The notes: generated from the sequence alone by a model not told the origin. A stretch of 25,051 bases of DNA from Oscillospiraceae bacterium (GCA_017523995.1 JAFWUX010000209.1:1-25051), one strand, 5' to 3'. Positions 1 through 7,292 are shown, counted from the first letter of the stretch. Translations and numbers: made by a program.

Positions 1-278
1 ATTACCCACGGGAGAGCAAAAATCCGGTCCGGCAGACTGCCCGGCACAAGCTCCTCTCCAGGATCCAGAATTTTATAGGCATTTGCAGCAATCAGCATCA
101 GCCCGACGACAAGAAAGCTGATGATAAAGAACAGAGCTTCAAGAAACAGGCTTTGTTTTTCGTCCCTTTTGTACAGGGAAAGGAGCAGAACCCCAAATTG
201 CACGATTATAAGAATCAGCGCGGATGTATAAATCATCATCCCGGATACAGACGGGAATACTTCAATCATCGGCTTCAT
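1..278 (-). CDS. Membrane protein, N-terminal part (probable partner of the adjacent sensor)
   Basis: Only the first 92 codons are inside the window; the gene runs off the left edge. It begins MKPMIEVFPSVSGMMIYTSA and shows two hydrophobic stretches, at about residues 14-36 and 46-68, separated by a short charged loop (YKRDEKQ), so the N-terminus is membrane-embedded. Its ATG overlaps the TGA stop of the upstream sensor gene in an ATGA arrangement, which implies translational coupling and a joint role. No catalytic domain is visible. A membrane sensor kinase or other signalling partner is an inference from the coupling, not from motifs. Confidence 0.75.
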   Translation of the reverse strand, partial: MKPMIEVFPSVSGMMIYTSALILIIVQFGVLLLSLYKRDEKQSLFLEALFFIISFLVVGLMLIAANAYKILDPGEELVPGSLPDRIFALPWV

Positions 279-1930
279 TTTGCATCACCGCCGATCTGCA
301 CGCGGATCACCGTCTGACCGTCCTCGCAGACACAGGATACAGGCAGCGGCAGCTCCGGAAGCATCAGCGGTGCTTCCGTATCCGCCATGACTGTGAGTTC
401 TTCATCAGTCAGGCGCAGCCACAGTTCTTCTGTTTTTCCGATCAGTACTTCCGCAGCTTCCTCAAAGCACTCATAAACTGCCATAGCATTCCGGCAGGTA
501 AAATCTCTGGAAGCTGTGATGCGTGCCGCGGTATGAATGCCGCAGTAATCCATATAATGGAAGGATTCTTTCAGCGCAGCGGTCAGCTCCACTGCCGTGA
601 TTGCGCCCTGATCCGCTTCCAGCATGACGAAATTCGCCTGCCGCTTGACAAATGCCGTCATAAACAGCACCCTTGCCATATCCTGACGGAAAGAAGGCGT
701 GTCCGGCTGAATCGTATCAAGGAGTGCTGCAATGCGCTTCTGTGCGGGATAGATTTCCTGCGCAGCCTTATCATAAAGGCGGCTCCGCTCCTCGATCGCG
801 CCCTTTTCCTGAATCAGCTCCTGCTCGCGGGCAAGCAGCTCATTTTCAATGGAAAGGATATCATTGGCGTCCTCCAGTTCCTCATTCAGTCGATGCTGCG
901 TGCTTTCATCGGAAGCGAAAAAAGCATACCCAGCCTGCAATCCCATTCCGGAAAGCCGTGTGTCCGGCTCAGGATAAATATGACCGCCCACCGCCTGCTG
1001 CATCTGTGCCTTGTCTGCCGGAATCGTCACCGCTGTCTGATAGACCGGCACAAACTCTTTATTCGTGATGTTGACCGGCAATTCAAGCTGTGAAAAGAAT
1101 GCATCATAATTGATATTATGTGGCAGCAGTCTGTTCCGGATACAATATTCCTGCACACCAATCATGCAGAAAATGAGAATCTCTGTCATCTGAAACGGCT
1201 CAGGCAGATCAGCAGCAACCATGATTTTATTGATTGAAGTCAGCAGCGGGATCAGCAACAGACACAAAAAAGGGCGAATTGCTTTTTTCCAGTCCTTCAT
1301 TTTGTGTGAGATGCCGATCAGATGAACGATACTCGCCGCAATCATACTGCCTGCCCAGATATATGCTGCGTAAAACAAAACGCCGTGTGTGTATGTACCG
1401 CTTTTTCCGATAAAAATCTCCGTGTCCGGATTCGGCTTGAAAGCAAGATGATGCAAATCGTTTGTCAGGATGCCGATCACAAGCACAATTCCGAGAATCA
1501 GCGGATAGCGTTTGATTCGGCTGTGCTGTTCGGGACGATCTCCGAAATAAAAGCTGCTCATCAGAAAAAGCGTCGGTACAAGAATCACCGGCACATAATA
1601 GAGATACCAGCAATGGCGCTTGATCAGCGGTGACCACTGCACAATGCGGTGACTGAGCGTCCGCACCAGAAGAAAAAACTCCATCAGGATTCCCGATGCG
1701 ATCATATAGGTTCTAGCCGGAGAAGGCAGCAGTCTTCGCCGGACAGACTGCACAAAGTGCAGAATCAGACCGGAGTAAATCATCAGATCAATGCAGAACA
1801 GCCATGTGCTGCTAATATAATTGTCTTGATAGGCTACAACATTATCCATAACATGGAAGATACCGCCGAGAAACAGAAACGCCAGATACAGCAGTGCGCC
1901 TTTTGCCTGCCTGTCGATTTTGACGTGCAT
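275..1930 (-). CDS. Multi-pass membrane sensor protein, degenerate histidine-kinase-like
   Basis: This is a 551-residue protein. Residues about 10-290 hold roughly eight hydrophobic segments, resembling the N-terminal 7TM-type sensor regions of some Firmicutes histidine kinases. A soluble stretch (about 290-345, NKEFVPVYQTAVTIPADKAQ) looks PAS-like, and a charged coiled coil follows (about 350-385). The C-terminal part has the layout of a dimerisation helix pair (from LYDKAAQEIYPAQKRIAALL) followed by an ATPase-like fold. However, I see no phospho-accepting His in an H-box context, no N-box asparagine and no glycine-rich ATP lid. I infer a pseudokinase or ligand sensor that may pair with the coupled downstream protein. 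The start is supported by AGGAGG seven bases before the ATG and by a promoter farther upstream. The family assignment rests on general pattern only. Confidence 0.7.
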   Translation of the reverse strand: MHVKIDRQAKGALLYLAFLFLGGIFHVMDNVVAYQDNYISSTWLFCIDLMIYSGLILHFVQSVRRRLLPSPARTYMIASGILMEFFLLVRTLSHRIVQWSPLIKRHCWYLYYVPVILVPTLFLMSSFYFGDRPEQHSRIKRYPLILGIVLVIGILTNDLHHLAFKPNPDTEIFIGKSGTYTHGVLFYAAYIWAGSMIAASIVHLIGISHKMKDWKKAIRPFLCLLLIPLLTSINKIMVAADLPEPFQMTEILIFCMIGVQEYCIRNRLLPHNINYDAFFSQLELPVNITNKEFVPVYQTAVTIPADKAQMQQAVGGHIYPEPDTRLSGMGLQAGYAFFASDESTQHRLNEELEDANDILSIENELLAREQELIQEKGAIEERSRLYDKAAQEIYPAQKRIAALLDTIQPDTPSFRQDMARVLFMTAFVKRQANFVMLEADQGAITAVELTAALKESFHYMDYCGIHTAARITASRDFTCRNAMAVYECFEEAAEVLIGKTEELWLRLTDEELTVMADTEAPLMLPELPLPVSCVCEDGQTVIRVQIGGDAK

Positions 1931-1982
1931 CCGTTCTGCCTCCTTTCATGCAGATTGTCATCTGCAATGCGTTATTCTTTAT

Positions 1983-2011
1983 AGTATACCATATTCCGCT
2001 TTCGATTGCAA
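1983..2011 (-). promoter_or_regulatory. Sigma-A-type promoter of the membrane sensor operon
   Basis: On the minus strand a -35 box TTGCAA (2011-2006) is separated by 17 bases from a -10 box TATACT (1988-1983). It lies about 53 bases upstream of the sensor start codon, just after a terminator that ends transcription arriving from the right. Confidence 0.75.
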
Positions 2012-2049
2012 TAAAAAAACAGAGCAGCGTAAAAATAAAGCGCTGCTCT
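2011..2049 (-). terminator. Rho-independent terminator (minus strand)
   Basis: A perfect 9-bp stem, AGAGCAGCG/CGCTGCTCT (2041-2049 with 2021-2029), has an 11-base AT-rich loop. On the minus strand it is followed by G and then seven T. It insulates the sensor promoter from transcription coming from the tRNA side. On the plus strand there is no T-run. Confidence 0.8.
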
Positions 2050-2354
2050 TTCAGTTATGATTCAATTGTTGATCCTGTACTGTTTTTGTCGTAATGCACA
2101 AGGTCGAAAAAAACTCGTTTTTCATGTGCACATTTGCACACGCGCAGAATGATACGCAATCAAACCGATCGCTTCAAAAACATCGAAATTACGCTAGTTT
2201 TGCATTGCCTTGAGGGTATGGTATACACATTCCGTGTGCACTGCATTTGATCAGAATACGTGTGCACTTCCGTGTGCAATCGGCTTGAAAACGGCTTCAA
2301 AATACGGAAAATCGTTTCCGAATACGGAAAATCCTTTCATTCGGGAACAAAAGA
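2050..2354. other. Gene-poor interval with short repeats and a possible gene remnant
   Basis: No convincing gene is present. TGTGCA or its complement occurs five times between 2125 and 2278, including an inverted pair with a 4-base spacer at 2125-2140. CGGCTTGAAAA is followed directly by CGGCTTCAAAA (2281-2302). AATACGGAAAATC occurs twice with an exact 20-base period (2301 and 2321). On the minus strand an open frame of 34 codons (2159 to 2055) reads like the tail of a protein (HEKRVFFDLVHYDKN), and its TAA stop falls six bases before the terminator stem. It has no start codon context or ribosome binding site and may be the remnant of a decayed gene. Confidence 0.4.
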
Positions 2355-2395
2355 AAATGCCCTAGATGCGAGATTTTCACGCATTTAGGACATTT
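2349..2395 (-). terminator. Rho-independent terminator of the tRNA operon
   Basis: On the minus strand a 16-bp stem with one mismatch (2395-2380 with 2370-2355) closes a 9-base loop and is followed by TCTTTTGTT. It lies nine bases beyond the 3' end of tRNA-His, so it most likely ends the Gly-Arg-His transcript. Confidence 0.75.
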
Positions 2396-2404
2396 CACCA
2401 AGAG

Positions 2405-2479
2405 GGTGGGTAGAGGGATTCGAACCCTCGGTCTTCGGGACCACAATCCGACGCTTTAACCAACTAAGCTATACCCACC
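2405..2479 (-). tRNA. tRNA-His (GTG)
   Basis: Full cloverleaf: acceptor GTGGGTA/TACCCAC, D-arm GCTT/AAGC, anticodon loop TTGTGGT with anticodon GTG, T-arm GAGGG-TTCGAAT-CCCTC. The extra 5' G (position 2479) opposite discriminator C is the histidine identity element. The anticodon stem TCGGA/CCCGA has an A-C mismatch at positions 31-39, next to the loop, where T39 would pair. CCA is not encoded. Confidence 0.95.
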
Positions 2480-2523
2480 ATATTCAATTTATAGAACGGA
2501 GCGATGCTCCGGTTGCAAGCAGA

Positions 2524-2597
2524 CGCGCCTTAAAGGATTCGAACCTTTGACTTACTGCTTAGAAGGCAGTTACTCTATCCAGCTGAGTTAAAGGCGC
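2524..2597 (-). tRNA. tRNA-Arg (TCT)
   Basis: Full cloverleaf: acceptor GCGCCTT/AAGGCGC with discriminator G, anticodon stem ACTGC/GCAGT around loop CTTCTAA (anticodon TCT, reads AGA/AGG), and T-arm AAAGG-TTCGAAT-CCTTT. CCA is not encoded. It is the middle gene of the operon; a small hairpin (2602-2618) separates it from tRNA-Gly and could aid processing. Confidence 0.95.
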
Positions 2598-2620
2598 ATT
2601 TGTCATCCCGAAGATGACGA

Positions 2621-2691
<71 letters not shown>

Positions 2692-2742
2692 ACATCTGAA
2701 CCAGTGCGGTCAGTTCGGTATCTTTCCGGCACTGCAAGGGTT

Positions 2743-2771
2743 ATTATATCATATTCCGGCGGATTTGTCAA
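2743..2771 (-). promoter_or_regulatory. Perfect consensus promoter of the tRNA operon
   Basis: On the minus strand TTGACA (2771-2766), a 17-base spacer ending in TGA, and TATAAT (2748-2743) match the sigma-A consensus exactly. The expected start is near 2736, which gives a short pre-tRNA leader before tRNA-Gly. Such strength fits a stable RNA operon. Confidence 0.9.
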
Positions 2772-2805
2772 GGGGTTATCGAAAAAAATTCCGGTTCCGT
2801 CAAAG

Positions 2806-2834
2806 TTGACAGCAAATGTGATTTTTGTTATAAT
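2806..2834 (+). promoter_or_regulatory. Perfect consensus promoter of the degenerate-GGDEF gene
   Basis: TTGACA (2806-2811), 17 bases, TATAAT (2829-2834). Its -35 box lies 34 bases from the -35 box of the divergent tRNA promoter. Transcription would start near 2841, leaving a leader of only about 13 bases that still contains the ribosome binding site. Confidence 0.9.
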
Positions 2835-2853
2835 AAAATGGAAAGGCAGGTGC

Positions 2854-4614
2854 ATGGCGATGAACGGTACCAAACCGATGAACGGCTGTGTCACAACGGA
2901 CGCGCATTTCCACATGGTCTATGCGGATGCGGCATTTTTCCACTACTTCGGGGACGATGTGATCTATTCGATTCTGCGGACTGTCCACGATGCAGATACC
3001 GAGCGTCTGCTCGGGCTCGCACACGGTCTGCGGGACGGGCAGACCGAACAAATCGCGCTGCGCATGCGCGGCATTGCAGAGGATTACCGCTGGATGCTCG
3101 TCAGCATGACGGCGCACGGCGAGGGCGAGGAGCGGCAGTATCAGCTCCGCATTACCGATGCATACCGGATGCAGCGGGAGCTTCTGCAGTCAATGTCCGA
3201 GAACAGCGACTACCGCTTCTATCTCAATCTGATGCGCGATCTCGCGTTCCGGTATTCGTTCCGGACAAAGCGCATCCGGCTGATGAGCTTTGACTGCTGC
3301 CGCGAGAATATCCTGACCGATATGCGCCTTGCAGAGTGGAAAGCGCAGGCAATCGAAAAGGGCATGATCGAGGAGCGTGACATTCCGAAATTTGAAAAGC
3401 TCTGCACCGAGATCGAATCCGGCGCGAACCGTTTTCAGTGCGAGCTGGAAACAAGCGTCTGCTCAAACGGGCAGCGCATGGAGTATTGCGCATTCCGCGG
3501 CGTCACGCGCTCCGATGCACCGGGCAGCCGCGAGGTACTCGGCACAATCGGATTCCTGCACGCAAAATACAAGAGCAAAGAGCCCGGCTGGCTGATCGAG
3601 GCAACCCGCGATTCCGCGACCGATCTGCTCAATAAAAATGCGATTACGGCGCATGCAAAGGCAGTCCTTGCAGCACAGCCTGCGGAGACCGTTGCACTGG
3701 TACTGCTGACCATCGACGATTTCAAGGGTATCAATGACCGCTACGGACACATGTACGGCGACGAGGTACTGTTCACGCTCTCGCATATTCTCAAGACGGA
3801 AATCGGCACACGCGGCGCTGCCGGAAGAATCGGCGGCGGCATGTTCCTGCTCGTATTGGAGGGCATCGCGGATGAGACCGATCTGCGCGGCATTCTGCGT
3901 GCGATCCGGACAAAATTTGAGTGGGCATGGGAATCCGGCGGCGAGCAGAAGCCGCTCGCGCATGTCACCTGCTCGATGGGCGCGGCGTGCTATCCGATCA
4001 ACGCAAAGGACTACGAGGAGCTGTTCATGCAGGCGGATAAGGCGCTCTACATCGCACACGAAAAGGGACACAACCGCTACGTCATCTATGATGTGGAAAA
4101 GCACGGCGCCGTGCAGCCGAACCGCGCGCGCGATTATTCCGATCTCTATGCCGCGCCGCCTGTCCAGAGCAATGCTGGCTTCACGGCAGATCTCGTACAG
4201 GAATATCTGCACGGCAATCCGGAGATGCAGAGTGTTTTGCAGCGCATCGGGGCGCAGTTCGGGCTTGACGGCATCCAGATTTTCACCGCGCCGGATTGGC
4301 AGCCCGCATTCAGCTGGGGGCACCCCTTTGCAGGGGATGCATCGCTGCTGACCGCGGAGCCGTTCGCGCAGCATTACAACGCCGACCGCGTCTGCGTGAT
4401 CGACAACATCAACGCGCTCGAGGGTATCGACGATGCAGTCTATGCGCGGCTTGCAAATGAGAATCTGCTCGGCGCGGTGCTGTATCTCGCGGAGCAGGAC
4501 GGCAAACCCGCGGCACTCGCGGCATTCGGGCTCTACGGCAGATTCCGCAAGTGGAGCAATCTCGATATCAGCCACCTGACGATTCTCGGGAGCATGCTGA
4601 CCGCAGGGCTTTGA
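2854..4614 (+). CDS. PAS-like sensor protein with degenerate GGDEF domain
   Basis: A cytosolic protein of about 586 residues without membrane segments. The N-terminal third looks like one or two PAS-type sensor domains. A GGDEF-type domain follows at about residues 250-430: the DLLNKNAI start, the substrate region IDDFKGINDRYGHMYGDE with metal-site aspartates (288/289), and the closing ADKALYIAHEKGHNRY are all recognisable. The signature loop, however, reads RIGGGMF (327-331 = GGGMF) instead of GGDEF, so the catalytic acidic pair is lost and no clear RxxD inhibitory site precedes it. Cyclic-di-GMP synthesis is therefore unlikely; GTP or effector sensing is more plausible. The last 120 residues look GAF-like. 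The start is set by AAAGG seven bases before the ATG and by the promoter. An upstream in-frame ATG at 2677 lies inside tRNA-Gly and upstream of the promoter and is not credible; ATG 2860 is an alternative. Confidence 0.8.
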   Translation: MAMNGTKPMNGCVTTDAHFHMVYADAAFFHYFGDDVIYSILRTVHDADTERLLGLAHGLRDGQTEQIALRMRGIAEDYRWMLVSMTAHGEGEERQYQLRITDAYRMQRELLQSMSENSDYRFYLNLMRDLAFRYSFRTKRIRLMSFDCCRENILTDMRLAEWKAQAIEKGMIEERDIPKFEKLCTEIESGANRFQCELETSVCSNGQRMEYCAFRGVTRSDAPGSREVLGTIGFLHAKYKSKEPGWLIEATRDSATDLLNKNAITAHAKAVLAAQPAETVALVLLTIDDFKGINDRYGHMYGDEVLFTLSHILKTEIGTRGAAGRIGGGMFLLVLEGIADETDLRGILRAIRTKFEWAWESGGEQKPLAHVTCSMGAACYPINAKDYEELFMQADKALYIAHEKGHNRYVIYDVEKHGAVQPNRARDYSDLYAAPPVQSNAGFTADLVQEYLHGNPEMQSVLQRIGAQFGLDGIQIFTAPDWQPAFSWGHPFAGDASLLTAEPFAQHYNADRVCVIDNINALEGIDDAVYARLANENLLGAVLYLAEQDGKPAALAAFGLYGRFRKWSNLDISHLTILGSMLTAGL

Positions 4615-4655
4615 ATCCGGAGATTTCCATATCACTGCACGGACGGAGGCAAATC

Positions 4656-5351
4656 ATGTTGTACAAAGCATTCAGTGACCGACTGTTTTCCTACCTTGCG
4701 CTTTATGATAAGGGATTGAAAAAGCAGGCAAATGCGGATATACAGGCAACCGCCGCATGGCTGCGCGGTCTGCCCGCCGCGGAGCAGGACAGCATTCTGC
4801 ATCAGTTTCTGACAGAATACTGCGACGAAGCCGCATGGGAGCCGCTGCACCGGCGCGGAAACGGCAATATGCCCTACGCGCTCAGCGAATCTGTCCGTGA
4901 ATGGCTGACGCCGCGGTGTGAAGCGGGAAATATGCCGGAGCTGCGCTGGTATTATGAACTGTTCCGGAATCATCCCGCAGGCACGGAATCTGCTGTGCGG
5001 TATCTCGAAGCCGCCTATGCAAGCATTGCCTGCGATCAGAAAACAGTCGATCTGCTGTTTGCATCTTTTGTGGATGAACTCGGCTGGGGCGCGCATCATT
5101 TTCCGGAAGGATGTATTCTCGAACAGGCGGTCATAGATCAGTGCATGCAGCAGTGTGAAGCGATTTTGGCAGCGCATGAAGTCAGCGAATATCTCGCATG
5201 CAGATTTGAATATTATAAACGGCTGTATGCCTGCTATGAACAATATAAAACCGACGGCAGAACCAGAGACTATGCCGAATACCTGAAAGCAGCGGAAATA
5301 GATGCTTACTACGCGAAAGCGTTTCCGCCTGCAGAGAAACAGCTCAACTGA
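4656..5351 (+). CDS. Hypothetical helical protein
   Basis: 231 residues, family not recognised. The sequence is mostly amphipathic helix with many Ala, Glu and Tyr (for example EVSEYLACRFEYYKRLYACYEQYK) and has no signal peptide or membrane segment. The start is set by GGAGG six bases before the ATG. It follows the degenerate-GGDEF gene by 41 bases with no terminator between, so the two probably share a transcript. Its 3' end overlaps the convergent sigE gene by eight bases, an unusually tight tail-to-tail arrangement. A helical-repeat or adaptor role would be a guess. Confidence 0.7.
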   Translation: MLYKAFSDRLFSYLALYDKGLKKQANADIQATAAWLRGLPAAEQDSILHQFLTEYCDEAAWEPLHRRGNGNMPYALSESVREWLTPRCEAGNMPELRWYYELFRNHPAGTESAVRYLEAAYASIACDQKTVDLLFASFVDELGWGAHHFPEGCILEQAVIDQCMQQCEAILAAHEVSEYLACRFEYYKRLYACYEQYKTDGRTRDYAEYLKAAEIDAYYAKAFPPAEKQLN

Positions 5352-6060
5352 ATATCACCGCTTCCAGATCATCCCGCAGCCGCCGGATGATCTTTTTTTC
5401 CAGCCGTGAGATATAGGACTGCGAAATCCCGATCAGGTCGGCGACCTCCTTCTGCGTTTTCTCCTCCTCGCCGTTGAGACCGAAGCGCATTTCCATGATC
5501 TGCCGTTCACGCGGATTCAGCCGCATCACCGCCTCACGGAGCAGTTTTCGCTCGGATTCATTTTCAATGTCGCGGCAGACGGCATCCTCATCCGTTCCGA
5601 GCAGATCGGAAAGCAGCAGCTCATTGCCGTCCCAATCGACATTGAGCGGCTCGTCGATCGAGATTTCGGCGCGGTACTGCGCAACCTTCCGCAGATGCAT
5701 CAGGATTTCGTTCTCGATGCAGCGCGAGGCATAGGTCGCGAGCTTGATGTTCTTCTCCGGCGAAAAGGTCGCGACGGCTTTCATCAGCCCGATCGAGCCG
5801 ATTGAGATGAGATCATCAAGCGAGGCGGCAGGCGTCTCGAATTTCTTTGCGATATACACCACCAGCCGCAGATTGTGAACGATCAGCGTTTCGCGCGCGG
5901 CGGGATCACCGGCAGCGAGCGCGGCAAAGGCTTCTGCCTCCTCTGCGCGGGAGAGCGGCGGCGGCAGCTGATCGGCACCGCTGATAAAATGTACCTCCTG
6001 CTCCTCAGGACGGCAGAATCTGCGGCGGAGCAGGTTCATCCAGAACACAAACAATTGCAT
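5344..6060 (-). CDS. sigE: Sporulation sigma factor SigE (pro-sigma-E)
   Basis: 238 residues, matching the roughly 239 of Bacillus subtilis SigE. It directs early mother-cell transcription during sporulation. The N-terminal pro-sequence (hydrophobic MQLFVFWMNLLRRRF) runs into EEQEVHFISGADQLPPPLS, which parallels the B. subtilis cleavage region with EVHF in place of EVYY. Region 2 is highly typical (NLRLVVYIAKKFE, DLISIGSIGLMKAV, KLATYASRCIENEILM), as is region 4 (LNPRERQIMEMRFGL, then the helix-turn-helix EVADLIGISQSYISRLEKK). The ATG at 6060 is preferred because GAGGTG lies six bases upstream; an in-frame GTG at 6069 would add three residues. It follows spoIIGA by ten bases. Confidence 0.95.
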   Translation of the reverse strand: MQLFVFWMNLLRRRFCRPEEQEVHFISGADQLPPPLSRAEEAEAFAALAAGDPAARETLIVHNLRLVVYIAKKFETPAASLDDLISIGSIGLMKAVATFSPEKNIKLATYASRCIENEILMHLRKVAQYRAEISIDEPLNVDWDGNELLLSDLLGTDEDAVCRDIENESERKLLREAVMRLNPRERQIMEMRFGLNGEEEKTQKEVADLIGISQSYISRLEKKIIRRLRDDLEAVIFS

Positions 6061-6070
6061 AATATACACC

Positions 6071-6916
6071 TCATTTTCGTTTGATGCGGTGGCTTTCCGG
6101 CACGCAGCATGCAGGGATGACAGCAGGCATCTCCGGCTGACCGCTCAGCGCAAGCAGGATATCGAGCGGCTGCTCTCCCCTGCCCTGCGGCATCTCCAGT
6201 GCGGCGTAATCCGGCAGGAATGCAGGCAGCAGGCGCGTTCCGGTCACGGTTCTGACAGGCAGCATCCGGAAGCCTTTTGCATCCGCTGCGGCAGATTCCG
6301 CATCCGGATACTGCGCGAGCCACTGCCGGAGCGCATCCGTGCCGCAGACGATCACCGGCTTGCCGGAGAACACATCGCGCAGGGTGTTGCCGCTGTCCGC
6401 GAGCGCAGGCAGACTGAAATCCATGCCGTCAATCCGCAGATGCAGCCGGTATGTACGGTGCCGGTTCGCGGCGGCGCGGCGCTCCCAGAGTGCAGCGATT
6501 GCGGCGGCGGCAGTTGTCCCGAGCAGCAGTGTCAGCAGCGAGATATCCGCGTAGATCACCGTATTTTGCAGATACCACCCTGCCGGTGTCCGCCGCGATG
6601 CCAGCAGCCAGACCGCGCCGCAAAAGAGCAGACTGCATCCGAAAAATACAGCGGTCTGCCGGAGCAATATACGCCTGTTTCCGAAGCCGAATGCAATGCC
6701 GCAGAGCAGCACCGCAAGCAGAATCCGCAGCAGCAGCAATGCCGGCACCGGCAGCGGCGGCAGAAAAATACTCAGCGCGGAGACCGCCCCGACCGCCGCC
6801 GCCAGCAGACAGCGCCAAGGTCTCAGCGGCGCATGCGTCAGAGCGGCAGTTGTGCGGAGCAGCGCATAATCCGCCCAGAGATTCGAGAGCAGCAGCACAT
6901 CCAGATAGATCGTCAT
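6071..6916 (-). CDS. spoIIGA: Sigma-E processing protease SpoIIGA
   Basis: 281 residues. The N-terminal half has about five hydrophobic segments, starting MTIYLDVLLLSNLWADYALL, which aligns with the B. subtilis start MKIYLDV. The C-terminal half is a soluble aspartic-protease-like domain with the active-site motif ALADSGNTL (Asp about 174). In the known system this membrane protease is switched on by SpoIIR from the forespore and cleaves pro-sigma-E; sigE lies immediately downstream. GGTGA lies seven bases before the chosen ATG; an in-frame GTG at 6925 is an alternative start. The sequence is unusually rich in Ala, Leu and Arg. Confidence 0.92.
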   Translation of the reverse strand: MTIYLDVLLLSNLWADYALLRTTAALTHAPLRPWRCLLAAAVGAVSALSIFLPPLPVPALLLLRILLAVLLCGIAFGFGNRRILLRQTAVFFGCSLLFCGAVWLLASRRTPAGWYLQNTVIYADISLLTLLLGTTAAAAIAALWERRAAANRHRTYRLHLRIDGMDFSLPALADSGNTLRDVFSGKPVIVCGTDALRQWLAQYPDAESAAADAKGFRMLPVRTVTGTRLLPAFLPDYAALEMPQGRGEQPLDILLALSGQPEMPAVIPACCVPESHRIKRK

Positions 6917-6932
6917 TGCATTCACCGGATTC

Positions 6933-6965
6933 AGTATAGCATATCCGCGGCGTGAAACTTGTCAG
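6933..6965 (-). promoter_or_regulatory. Probable spoIIG promoter with long spacer
   Basis: On the minus strand an extended -10, TGCTATACT (-10 hexamer 6938-6933), lies just upstream of spoIIGA. The best -35 candidate is CTGACA (6965-6960), 21 bases away rather than 17. The B. subtilis spoIIG promoter is known for a similarly long, 22-bp spacing that depends on Spo0A. No clear Spo0A box (TGNCGAA) was found by eye. Confidence 0.5.
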
Positions 6966-7009
6966 TTTGTGGGCAGGGCGTAAAATATAGGTATCTCCGA
7001 TGGAATAAA

Positions 7010-7070
7010 AATGGGGCTCTGCCCCAAACCCCGCCAAAGGGATTGAATCCCTTTGGAATCCCCATGTTTA
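7010..7070 (+). repeat. Dispersed hairpin repeat, copy A
   Basis: The element contains a small stem TGGGGC/GCCCCA, then AACCCCG, then an 11-bp near-palindrome (7034-7044 with 7046-7056), and ends AATCCCCATGTTTA. The outer ATGGGG (7011-7016) and CCCCAT could also pair. A second copy in the same orientation lies at 24735-24795 with matching layout and compensatory changes in the main stem. Both are intergenic. Confidence 0.85.
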
Positions 7071-7292
7071 TGGTATGATAAAGAAAAGCCATCAAATATG
7101 CGTAATTGTGTTCCGGAGAAGGGACAGAGAATCAGGGAATGGGAGCATGCGGATTTTCCCTCTTTCGCCTTTGCCGGACGGGTTCGGACAGCGCCGCCAT
7201 GAAAATCACCGCGCAGCAATCCGCTTGTATCGGCAAGCTGCACAATTATCGGGCGGAATCCAAAGAATCTGCATATGATTCAGAGATAGCAC
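7071..7292. other. Intergenic stretch without recognisable features
   Basis: This lies between repeat copy A and the glnN promoter. Short open frames on both strands lack ribosome binding sites and protein-like composition, and I see no further strong hairpin or promoter. It may be upstream regulatory DNA for glnN, but nothing supports a specific site. Confidence 0.4.

Noticed and set aside
2055..2159. Minus-strand 34-codon open frame ending just before the terminator at 2011-2049
   Set aside because: The residues look protein-like and the stop is near the terminator, but there is no ATG, ribosome binding site or recognised homology. Recorded only as a possible gene remnant.
2094..2213. Plus-strand 39-codon open frame starting ATGCACAAGGTC
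   Set aside because: No ribosome binding site, no domain, and it lies within the repeat-rich gap.
6962..7243. Minus-strand open frame of 93 codons upstream of spoIIGA
   Set aside because: It runs through dispersed repeat copy A, has no ribosome binding site and shows no domain; likely chance.
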